From: Phycisphaeraceae bacterium
Lineage (GTDB): Bacteria; Planctomycetota; Phycisphaerae; Phycisphaerales; UBA1924
Assembly (NCBI GenBank): GCA_015200025.1
Contig: CP054186.1
Span: 1,798,001-1,862,000 of the forward strand
Length of the DNA: 64,000 bases
Direction: 5' to 3'
The notes under the pieces are model-generated. The model was not told where the DNA came from and searched no databases. It saw only the letters and a list, made by a program, of their open reading frames with translations. Shown one piece after another: positions 57,027 through 64,000 of this stretch; position 1 is the stretch's first letter; every line of letters begins with the position of its first letter. Both the position numbers and the translations under genes were made by a program.

Positions 57027-57770
57027 ATGAAAGCGGGACGCGGCTTCACCCTCATCGAACTGCTGGTCGTGCTCGGCGTCGTGGCCGCCCTTGTCGCGAT
57101 CTCGCTCCCGGTCCTCGGATCATCGAGGGAGGCGTCGCGTCAGCTTCGATGCCTGGCCCACATCCGCAGCGCCGGCCACCGGCTCGCGTTGTATTCGAAC
57201 GACCACCGCGAGGCATTGCCCTTCGGCCCGTGGGCGCGAGAAACCCGTGAGATCGAGCCGATCGGGACCATCACCTGGGGCGGGGGCATGATGTACATCG
57301 GCGGTCGGTGGTCGTACCATTTCCCCGAGGAGTGGGCCGGGGGGCGGTGGAGCCGCGGGATGCAATGCCCCGAACAATCCCGGCGGCACGACCCGATGAG
57401 CCCGAACTGGTGGGAGAATCAGAGCACGCCGATGTACGAGATGTCGCGGGCGGTCTGGGAAGACCAGAGGAACCTCGCCCAGGATTCGGGCCCGGATTTC
57501 TCATTCCCCCTCACGCCTCACCGGCTCGGCGACGTCGCGTTCCCGTCGCTCAAGGGGTACCTCGCCGAGTTCCCGATGCTCTGCACGACCGACCCGAAGG
57601 CGAGGTTCTGGCAGGAGTTAGGCCAGACCCAGGGATTCCCGTCGTCGGTCCAGTTCTTCGACGGCTCGGCCCAGCGGCTCCGCCTGAGCGACGGGATCCA
57701 GGCGCCCATCATGTCGCCGGTCCTGGTCACCGTCGGCGGGATCCGCGGGCGCGACTTTCACTCGCGCTGA
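57027..57770 (+). CDS. Prepilin-like protein, cassette E (RGRD type)
   Basis: 247 residues, ATG after AAAGGAGCGGGGTT. Leader MKAGRG|FTLIELLVVLGVVAALVAISLPVL, then LRCLAHIRSAGHRLALYSNDHREALPFG (the N-x-x-Q-like first body motif), QFFDGSAQRLRL (DG motif) and the C-terminal GGIRGRDFHSR. The RGRD ending groups it with cassette A-D pilins rather than with the pilin at 24063. It is divergent from its Cys-rich and anchored partners, unlike in the other cassettes. Confidence 0.85.
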   Translation: MKAGRGFTLIELLVVLGVVAALVAISLPVLGSSREASRQLRCLAHIRSAGHRLALYSNDHREALPFGPWARETREIEPIGTITWGGGMMYIGGRWSYHFPEEWAGGRWSRGMQCPEQSRRHDPMSPNWWENQSTPMYEMSRAVWEDQRNLAQDSGPDFSFPLTPHRLGDVAFPSLKGYLAEFPMLCTTDPKARFWQELGQTQGFPSSVQFFDGSAQRLRLSDGIQAPIMSPVLVTVGGIRGRDFHSR

Positions 57771-57801
57771 TCCGCGGGGGTCACCCCAACCTCCGCCGGC
57801 G

Positions 57802-60483
57802 TCAGTGCCCCCCGGCCTTGTCCCGGAGACGTTGCAGGGCCTCCAGCCGGCGTCGGTGAAGGTCGCGCTCGGGCTCGAGGATCGTGAGGGCCTTGATCTG
57901 CCACTCCGCGTCGTCGAATCGGCCCGCGGTGATGGCGACCGACGCCGCCAGCTCGCGGGTCCGCGGGTTGTACGGCGCGATGCGCACGGCCCGGAGCGCC
58001 TTGTCCCACGAACGGGTCAGGTCGCCCATCTCCGCGTAGCGACGCGAGAGCTCCATCGCGTACGCGAACTGGTACTGCTCGCGGGCGTCGAGGTATTCGA
58101 GGTGCTCGATGGCCCGCCGGCCGGCGTCGGGCGAGGCCGAGCCCTCCCCGGCCGTGAACCACGACGCGAGGAGTTTGTGCGGGAGCGGATCGACCGGTCG
58201 GGCCTTGGCGTAGCGCTCGAGCAGGGGGACCATCGCCGCGGTGGCCGATTGGTTCGAGGCCTTGAGCGCCCCGCGCACGGCCAGTTCGAGCACGCCCGGG
58301 TGGTCGGGGTACTCGCCCAGCCAGCGTTCGATCAGGGCCGGCGTGGGGCCGTCGTCGTCCTCCTCGTCCGCGGCCTTGGCGCCGCGGTCGCGGGCGAGCA
58401 GCTCGCGCACCGTCGGGACCCCCTCGGGCGGGATCATGCCCCACGCGCGGGCCTCGGCCAGAGCCCACGCCTTGAATTCGTCGAAGAAGGCCTCGCGGGA
58501 GAGCCCCAGCACTTTCGGGAAGGCCTCGGGTTCGCGGACGCCCTTCGCGTAGAGGTCCATGAGGTCGAGCGGGGCCCTGGGTCCGAAGCGTTCGACCAAG
58601 TACGCGTACATCCAGTGCCCCTGCGCGTAGGCCTGGGACCGGTCGGTGGCCTTGCGGGGGCGGACGAAGGCGAGGTTGATCTGCTCGAAGTCAAAGAGCG
58701 TGCCCGTGGAGACGGCCCGGGCGAGGATCTGGCACGCCGAGTAATCGCGCGGGGCGTCTTCGAGGTAGACCGCGGCGGCCTCGGTGAACCAGTGCGGGAT
58801 GCGGTTTCGCGTCCGCGAGAGCGTGACGGTGTGCACGTACTCGTGCTTGATCACGCGGGCCCAGTCGTACGCCCCGACCTTGTGGTGCGGGCCTTCGCGG
58901 GGGGCCTCCATCGCGATCACCGGGCCCGTCGCCGCCGCGATCGTGTGGATCGCCGGCATCCCCGCGATCCGCACCGCGAACCACCGGTGGTCCGGCATCA
59001 GTTCGATCAGGGTCTTGAACGGGGGCGAGTGGTCGATGCCGCCGCGATCGGCCCCCGCCACGCGGCGGTGCGCCGCCTCGAGCACGGGCAGCATCTCGCG
59101 GGCCAGGACCTCGTCCACCCCGGGCTTGTACCGCACGGCGAAATGCTCGCTCTCGAGCCTCGCGTAGGTCGCCAGCTCGCGCAGCAGTCGGAGCGAGTTG
59201 TCCGCCCGCACGTTGAACGGGTCCAGCGCGACCGCACGCTCGAGGTCGCGGGTGGCTTCCTCGTCGCGCCCCGCCTGGACCTCCATCAGCCCCCGCTCGA
59301 TCAGCGGGCGCGACCACCCCGGCGCCCGGCGCGACGCCTCGGCCAGGTACGCCGACGACTCCGCGTACTGCCTCGCTTCGGCCAGCACACGCCCGATCTC
59401 GACGTAAGCCAAAGCCGACCCGGGGAACCGGCGCTCAAACTCGCCCAGGAGTCTCTGGGTGCCCGGCTCGTCGAACGAGGCCGCCGTCGCCGCCGCCTGT
59501 ACGGCGAGGAGCACGGGCTGATCCGGGAACCGCTCGAGCGCCGGGGCGAGAGCCTCGAGGGCCCCCGCGGCGTCGGACTGCCTCAGCCTCGCCCGCGCCC
59601 GAACGATCGTCGCCAACGCCGACCCCGCCGCACCGCCCTCGATCTTCCCGGCGATGGTCTCGGCCTCGGCCAAGGCGAACCCCTCGACCGCCAGGCTCCC
59701 CATCGCGAACGCCGCCCACCCCGACCTCGCGTTGAGCGCCAACGCCTCGCGCAGCGCCTTCTCGCCCTCGGCCCGGTTGTCCTTCTCCGCCAGCAGCATC
59801 CCCTCGGTCAAAGGGACGAGCCATTCGAGCCGGTCCACCTCCTCGGCGGCCCGACGCAGCATCCCCATCATCTCGTGGTACGGCCCGGCCCCCCCGCGGG
59901 GCTTGCCCTCCCCGTCGGGCAGCCGCTGAAGGATCATGAGCGCACGAACCGCCTCGACGGCCTCGCTCGCCCGCGTCGGCGGGTTCGCCCGCGCCGAGCG
60001 GACCACCCCGGTGAGCGCCGCGTCCGCGTCGACGATCCGGCCCAGCAGGTCCAGCGACTCGCCCCGAAGGCGGCCCGCGCGGATCGGCTCGTTCGTTTCC
60101 CCGAGCCCGTCCAGCCGGGCCAGCGATTCGGCGGGCCGGCCCAGAAAGAGCAACGCCTCGGCGGTGTCCAACGGGTCGGCGGCCGGATCCGCCAACGCCG
60201 GGTCGTCCCACCGGCCCACGATCAACGCCGCCCGGGCTTTGCGGGCCGGGGTGTCCATGTCCGCCTCGGTCCAGAGCCCGAACCGGACTCGGATGTCCTT
60301 GCGCTCCTCGTCGGTCAGGAACCGGCCCGCCAGCAGGCGATGGGCCGGGTGGGCCGGGCCCGCCGCTTCGTCCTGCGCGAACACGCCCGGCGTCCAGCCG
60401 AGCGAGGCGGTCGCCACCACCGCGAACACCAACGGGCGGAGCCCGACTCGGGCGGCGGCTCGATCAGCGATCAGGTTTCTCAC
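57802..60483 (-). CDS. Secreted TPR protein with gluzincin metallopeptidase domain
   Basis: 893 residues from GTG 60483 (GGGAG upstream, giving signal peptide LRPLVFAVVATASLGWTPGVFAQ); a TTG at 60531 overlapping the previous stop is possible. N-terminal and C-terminal TPR-like helices flank a peptidase MA-type domain with HEYVH (His 547, Glu 548, His 551) and WFTEAAAVYLED (third zinc ligand Glu about 568). Probably a periplasmic zinc peptidase. It follows the LolA-like gene with almost no gap, so the two may work together. Confidence 0.85.
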   Translation of the reverse strand: MRNLIADRAAARVGLRPLVFAVVATASLGWTPGVFAQDEAAGPAHPAHRLLAGRFLTDEERKDIRVRFGLWTEADMDTPARKARAALIVGRWDDPALADPAADPLDTAEALLFLGRPAESLARLDGLGETNEPIRAGRLRGESLDLLGRIVDADAALTGVVRSARANPPTRASEAVEAVRALMILQRLPDGEGKPRGGAGPYHEMMGMLRRAAEEVDRLEWLVPLTEGMLLAEKDNRAEGEKALREALALNARSGWAAFAMGSLAVEGFALAEAETIAGKIEGGAAGSALATIVRARARLRQSDAAGALEALAPALERFPDQPVLLAVQAAATAASFDEPGTQRLLGEFERRFPGSALAYVEIGRVLAEARQYAESSAYLAEASRRAPGWSRPLIERGLMEVQAGRDEEATRDLERAVALDPFNVRADNSLRLLRELATYARLESEHFAVRYKPGVDEVLAREMLPVLEAAHRRVAGADRGGIDHSPPFKTLIELMPDHRWFAVRIAGMPAIHTIAAATGPVIAMEAPREGPHHKVGAYDWARVIKHEYVHTVTLSRTRNRIPHWFTEAAAVYLEDAPRDYSACQILARAVSTGTLFDFEQINLAFVRPRKATDRSQAYAQGHWMYAYLVERFGPRAPLDLMDLYAKGVREPEAFPKVLGLSREAFFDEFKAWALAEARAWGMIPPEGVPTVRELLARDRGAKAADEEDDDGPTPALIERWLGEYPDHPGVLELAVRGALKASNQSATAAMVPLLERYAKARPVDPLPHKLLASWFTAGEGSASPDAGRRAIEHLEYLDAREQYQFAYAMELSRRYAEMGDLTRSWDKALRAVRIAPYNPRTRELAASVAITAGRFDDAEWQIKALTILEPERDLHRRRLEALQRLRDKAGGH

Positions 60484-60527
60484 GCCACGCTCCCGTCTGG
60501 GCTCATCCGCGGCGTCGTTGCCGAGGA

Positions 60528-61559
60528 TCAACCCGGGTACTTCTCGTGTCTTTCGGTTTCACCGCCGCCGGGGTTGCCGGAGGGTGGGTCTTGTTTCGGC
60601 TCGTCCGGGGTGACCGGGCTCATTTCGGGGGCCGGTCCGCGGGGGGCCCGGTACTCCTGATCGTGGAACTCCCAATCCGCCGGGGGCGGGGAGGTGTCCA
60701 GGGCGTCGGCGGGGATGGTGGCCTCGGCGTTCACCTTCACGTTGATGAACTGGAGCACCGACTCGTCGCCCGTACGGTTGAGCGTCCGGGCCATGCGCAG
60801 CAGCAGCCGATCGGCGTGGGGTCCGCCCGCCAATCCCCGCCGGTACCACAACCGGACTTCTCGCAGGTCGTCCGTGTCTGACTTGGGGATCAGTTTCAAC
60901 TGCACCGCATCCTTCACGAACGCCCGGAGCACGGGGTCCTCAAGGTCGGCCTCGGGCGGCAGCATCGCCGCGTCGTACCGGCTCAGGATGTCGGCCTTCC
61001 GCTGACCCAGCGGGATCGGCAGCGGGCCTTCTCCCAAGCGCAGCGGGTCGAACGTCTCGCCCGGCGCGACCACCTCGCGGCGGGCCATCCGCTTCTCCCC
61101 GGGGGCCTTCTCGGCGTAGTACCGCCCGTCGAAAATGTACTGCTTCACCTCGTCCCGGCGCGTGCGCCCGATGACGAAGAAATCGAACTTCGCCCCCAAC
61201 TGGCGGCGGGCCTTGGCCGTCGGACTCGCCGAGGGGTCCGCCGGCACGACCCGGTAATAGAACATGCCGCGCCGGATCTGACGGTCGCCCTCAATCTCGA
61301 ACTGCCGCTCGTACTGAAGCTCGGCCGAGAGACGCTCGAGCCCCGCGTCGGCGCTCTCCAGGGCGGTCAGGAGGGCGTCGGTATCGGGGAACCCCGCGAC
61401 CGGCCCCGACGGGGCGACGGCGGGTCCGGCCGCCGGGCGAGCGACCGCTGGCCCCCCGGGGGGGGTCGGCGTGGCCCCCGCACGCTGAGCACGGGCGTCC
61501 TGGGTCAGGGAGAAGCTCATCACGGCGAGCACGAGCAGCGAGTGGACACGCGGGAACAT
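60528..61559 (-). CDS. LolA-like periplasmic protein
   Basis: 343 residues from ATG 61559 after GGAGGATCCGG. Signal peptide MFPRVHSLLVLAVMSFSLTQDARA, Pro/Ala spacer, then LLTALESADAGLERLSAELQYERQFEIEGDRQIRRGMFYYRV, FDFFVIGRTRRDEVKQYIFDGRYYAEK and KLIPKSDTDDLREVRLWY, the antiparallel-sheet pattern of LolA/LppX-type proteins. Extended Pro/Gly-rich C-terminus. It may bind lipid or lipoprotein; no partner LolCDE is present here. First of two minus-strand genes. Confidence 0.7.
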   Translation of the reverse strand: MFPRVHSLLVLAVMSFSLTQDARAQRAGATPTPPGGPAVARPAAGPAVAPSGPVAGFPDTDALLTALESADAGLERLSAELQYERQFEIEGDRQIRRGMFYYRVVPADPSASPTAKARRQLGAKFDFFVIGRTRRDEVKQYIFDGRYYAEKAPGEKRMARREVVAPGETFDPLRLGEGPLPIPLGQRKADILSRYDAAMLPPEADLEDPVLRAFVKDAVQLKLIPKSDTDDLREVRLWYRRGLAGGPHADRLLLRMARTLNRTGDESVLQFINVKVNAEATIPADALDTSPPPADWEFHDQEYRAPRGPAPEMSPVTPDEPKQDPPSGNPGGGETERHEKYPG

Positions 61560-61896
61560 CCGGATCCTCCGGGGTCGAAAGGGGCATGTTAAGCCGTCTT
61601 GCCGTTGCGGGCCGACCATGGAACGTCGGCCGGTTGCCCCGGGTTCATCCCACGCGGCCGGGGAATCACGGAACTCCGCACGGGCCCGGGCGTACCGACA
61701 CGTTGGCACCACGCGCGTCGAGGCCCCGAGGGGCACGGGGGATTCGGCCGGATGCGGTGATCGCCCGGATTGCTCCCTCACGAGAGTCCGGGTAGCATCC
61801 CGGCCCTGCGCGCGACGGTGGGGGGCCGGCCCGAGGGGCCGGTCAGGGGATGGGCCGCGGCGTGTCCGAACGTACTCGGGAACCAGAGGACCCACC
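61560..61896. other. Intergenic region between LolA-like gene and pilM
   Basis: 337 bases. It carries the ribosome site of the minus-strand gene and a possible pilM promoter (61770-61798). Open frames here show no ribosome site and no recognisable protein. Nothing else was identified. Confidence 0.5.
61770..61798 (+). promoter_or_regulatory. Possible pilM promoter
   Basis: TTGCTC (61770-61775) and TAGCAT (61793-61798) with a 17-base spacer. The start codon is 99 bases further on, so there would be a long leader. No G run in the spacer, unlike the cassette promoters. Confidence 0.35.
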
Positions 61897-63948
61897 ATGC
61901 CTTCGTCGAACGTTTGTTGGGGCATCGAAATCGGGGCCGGCGCGATCAAGGCCGTGAAACTCGAAGGCGACGCCCAGCGGGTCAATCTGCTCGATTTCGC
62001 GTACATCGAGCATCCCAAGGTGCTCTCGACGCCCGGGGTCGACGCGGGCGACGTGCTGCGTGTGTCCCTCGGGCAGCTGGTCGGTCAATACGACCTGTCC
62101 AAGGCCGCCATCGCGGTGAGCGTCCCGGGCCACTTGGCTTTTGCTCGGTTCGCGAAGCTTCCGCCGGTCGAACCCAAAAAAGTCCCTGACATCGTGAAGT
62201 TTGAGGCGATGCAGCAGGTTCCATTCCCCCTGGAACAGGTGGAATGGGATTATCAGACGTTCCAAGCCCCGGACTCCCCGGACGTGGAGGTCGGGATTTT
62301 CGCGATCACCAAGGAGCGGATGAACGAGCGGTTGGCGCTCCTGGCGGACGTGGGGATCACCCCGAACTTTGTGACGCTCAGCCCGTTGGCGGCGTTCAAC
62401 GGTCTGGCGTACGACTTGGAGTTCACGGAAAAGACCCCGGGGACGATCATCGTGGACGTCGGGACGAGCTCGACGGACCTGGTGATCGAGGACGCCGGGC
62501 GGGTCTGGGTCCGGACGTTCCCCATCGGCGGGCACCATTTCACCGAGGCGCTGGTCAACGCGTTCAAGATCAGTTATTCCAAGGCCGAGGCGCTGAAGAA
62601 GGAGGCCGAGAGCAGCCCGCACGCCCGGCGGGTGTTCCAGGAGATGAGGCCGGTCTTTACCGACCTCGGGCAGGACATCCAGCGGTCGATCGGGTACCAC
62701 CAGAACCTGCACAAGGACGCGAAACTGACCCGGTTGATCGGCGTCGGCGCGACGTTCCAACTGCCCGGCCTGCGCAAGTTCCTCAAGCAGCAACTGGGGC
62801 TCGAGGTGTACCGCGTCGAGCAGTTCAAGCGCGTGAGCACCGACGGGCTCAAGGACGAGGCCCGGGCCAAGAAGTTCCAGGAGATGTCGCTCGTGTTCGC
62901 GACGGCCTACGGGTTGGCGCTGCAGGGCCTCGGGAACGCCGCCATCGGCGCGAACCTGATGCCGGTGGGCGTGATCCGCAAGACGATGTGGGACGAGAAG
63001 GTCAAGTGGTTCGGGCTGGCGTCCGGGCTGGCCGTCGCGGCCAGCGCGGCGATGTTCATCCGGCCCGTGATGAGTTACCTCGCCGTCGGGAAGGCCACCC
63101 CCGTCGCCGAGATCGACCAGGCCCTCAACGTCGCGCAGCAGAAGTCCAACGCCGCCAACGAGGCGGGCGTGACGCAGGCCGCGCCGGGCGACATGACGGC
63201 CGCCAACATGCTCGCCCTCCTCGACGACCGCGATATCTACGCCCACCTGGTCCGCGACCTGGGCGAGATCTTCAAGGACGCCGACGCGAAGGCCCGCCGA
63301 CGCCCGCCCAAGGGTGACTTCGTCCTGCCCGACGACGTCCCCGCGTTCACGCTCAAGGCGTTCCGCACCGATTACGGCCCGCCGATGGGGTCGTCGACCG
63401 ACGAGTTCGGAGGTGGGGGGGATGCAGGCGGCGCCGGGGCGTCCGGGGATTCGCTCCGTCGGGTCCGGGTCGAGCTGGTCATATCGATGCAGCGCCCGGA
63501 CAAGGCTGATGCCTCTTCGTTCATGCTCGAGACCATCCGGACGTGGCTCTCGGCCAACGCCGACGGGTCCAAGCGTGGCACCCCGTACCGCATCCTTCCC
63601 AACCCGCGGATCCAGCTCGTCGAGATGCAATCGACGGGCGGCGAAACGCCCGGCGCCGAGCCTCCCCCGGGGATCGGACGCCGCGGCGGCGAGGGCGTCC
63701 TCCCTCCCGGAGGGCGCGGGGCGCCCGAAGGGCCGCGCGGCCGAGGGGGCGACTTCGCGCCCACCGCCCCGGTCGGCGACGGGGGGGTGTTCCAGCCGGG
63801 GGGCGCCGGGGGCGAGGCGGCGTCGCTGGCGCCGCTCAGTAAGTTGTTGCCGCGGGCGGTGTTGCCCGGGCAGACGTTCACCGTGACCGCGACGTGGGAG
63901 GTCGAGATCCTCCCCCCCGCGAAGGCTGAAGCGGAGCAAGGCGCGTGA
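61897..63948 (+). CDS. pilM: Type IV pilus assembly protein PilM with PilN-like C-terminal extension
   Basis: 683 residues from ATG 61897 (AGAGG upstream). Residues ~1-365 are PilM (actin-like): CWGIEIGAGAIKAVKLEG, AIAVSVPGHLAFARFAKLPP, FEAMQQVPFPLEQVEWDYQ, TIIVDVGTSSTDLVIED. One membrane helix (FGLASGLAVAASAAMFI, about residues 371-390) and a ~290 residue extracytoplasmic part with Gly/Pro-rich linkers follow, resembling a fused PilN-like domain. It should link cytoplasmic and membrane parts of the type IV pilus/pseudopilus machine that could export the prepilin-like proteins of this window. Confidence 0.85.
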   Translation: MPSSNVCWGIEIGAGAIKAVKLEGDAQRVNLLDFAYIEHPKVLSTPGVDAGDVLRVSLGQLVGQYDLSKAAIAVSVPGHLAFARFAKLPPVEPKKVPDIVKFEAMQQVPFPLEQVEWDYQTFQAPDSPDVEVGIFAITKERMNERLALLADVGITPNFVTLSPLAAFNGLAYDLEFTEKTPGTIIVDVGTSSTDLVIEDAGRVWVRTFPIGGHHFTEALVNAFKISYSKAEALKKEAESSPHARRVFQEMRPVFTDLGQDIQRSIGYHQNLHKDAKLTRLIGVGATFQLPGLRKFLKQQLGLEVYRVEQFKRVSTDGLKDEARAKKFQEMSLVFATAYGLALQGLGNAAIGANLMPVGVIRKTMWDEKVKWFGLASGLAVAASAAMFIRPVMSYLAVGKATPVAEIDQALNVAQQKSNAANEAGVTQAAPGDMTAANMLALLDDRDIYAHLVRDLGEIFKDADAKARRRPPKGDFVLPDDVPAFTLKAFRTDYGPPMGSSTDEFGGGGDAGGAGASGDSLRRVRVELVISMQRPDKADASSFMLETIRTWLSANADGSKRGTPYRILPNPRIQLVEMQSTGGETPGAEPPPGIGRRGGEGVLPPGGRGAPEGPRGRGGDFAPTAPVGDGGVFQPGGAGGEAASLAPLSKLLPRAVLPGQTFTVTATWEVEILPPAKAEAEQGA

Positions 63949-64000
63949 AGAACCTCCTCGCGTGGGTCAAGGCCCACGCCCTGATCGTGCTGTTCTCGGC
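63945..64000 (+). CDS. Next pilus-assembly gene (partial, cut by window end)
   Basis: GTG 63945 overlaps the pilM stop (GTGA). The visible start reads VKNLLAWVKAHALIVLFSA, a short basic start followed by a hydrophobic helix, as expected for a PilO-like membrane protein. Only 18 codons are present. Confidence 0.5.
   Translation, partial: MKNLLAWVKAHALIVLFS

Overview
The window is very GC-rich bacterial DNA and is almost certainly from a planctomycete of the Phycisphaerae/Phycisphaerales type. The supporting marks are a C-terminal dockerin-like domain ending in Gly-Cys, an exosortase fused to an EpsI-like domain beside a giant TPR protein, many single prepilin-like proteins (G|FTLIEL leaders), a PVC-type membrane dehydrogenase ending in cytochrome c, the futalosine-pathway enzyme MqnA, and LptF/LptG plus Wza-like proteins that imply a Gram-negative envelope. 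No rRNA, tRNA, CRISPR array or transposase was recognised.

The most unusual content is a repeated three-gene secretion cassette: (i) a prepilin-like protein whose C-terminus carries an RGRD motif, (ii) a small secreted cysteine-rich protein, and (iii) a signal-peptide protein anchored by one C-terminal membrane helix. Copies: A at 2-2059 (cut by the window edge, with a MauE-like membrane gene inserted), B at 8961-11204, C at 11414-13584, D at 14881-17300, and E at 55482-57770 (pilin divergent from the other two). B and C arose by tandem duplication: a 446-base direct repeat with a 2453-base offset carries along the last codons of the neighbouring mrp gene. Cassettes B, C and D each start with a TTGACA / TA-G-T promoter whose 18-19 base spacer holds a run of 10-12 G. 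Cassette E has the same -35 and -10 boxes, but with a 68-base C/G homopolymer block between them. This is the layout of a phase-variable promoter, so I read the cassettes as a phase-variable, paralogous, surface or pseudopilus-associated secreted system. I know of no described equivalent.

Other regions. 2.1-6.0 kb: a methyltransferase, a three-gene minus-strand set (Cys-rich secreted protein, HMA-domain lipoprotein, beta-barrel protein) that looks metal-related, and a UDP-sugar epimerase. 6.4-8.8 kb: a secreted helical protein and the Mrp Fe-S carrier. 13.8-14.5 kb: the dockerin protein. 17.4-24.0 kb: an envelope run of LptG-like, ArnT-like GT39, PAP2 and LptF-like proteins, then a GH57 enzyme. 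24-30 kb: a single prepilin-like gene, then mqnA, a large degenerate sigma-70-like gene, a GT9 gene and gatB on the minus strand, with a NeuD/PglD-like acetyltransferase divergent. 30.6-47.0 kb: a long minus-strand exopolysaccharide/exosortase locus (Wza-like lipoprotein, exosortase-EpsI, 1546-residue TPR protein, Wzz/Wzc-like protein with degenerate Walker A, epimerase, WecA-like transferase, ParA, VanZ-like, MurJ).

47-55.4 kb: lipA, an ECF-like sigma factor followed by a membrane protein with a zinc anti-sigma motif and LysM-like C-terminus, the membrane dehydrogenase/cytochrome c, an EamA transporter and a phosphofructokinase. 57.8-64 kb: a TPR metallopeptidase, a LolA-like periplasmic protein, and pilM with the start of the next pilus gene. 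Gene starts were chosen by ribosome-binding site and signal/leader logic and are marked where uncertain.
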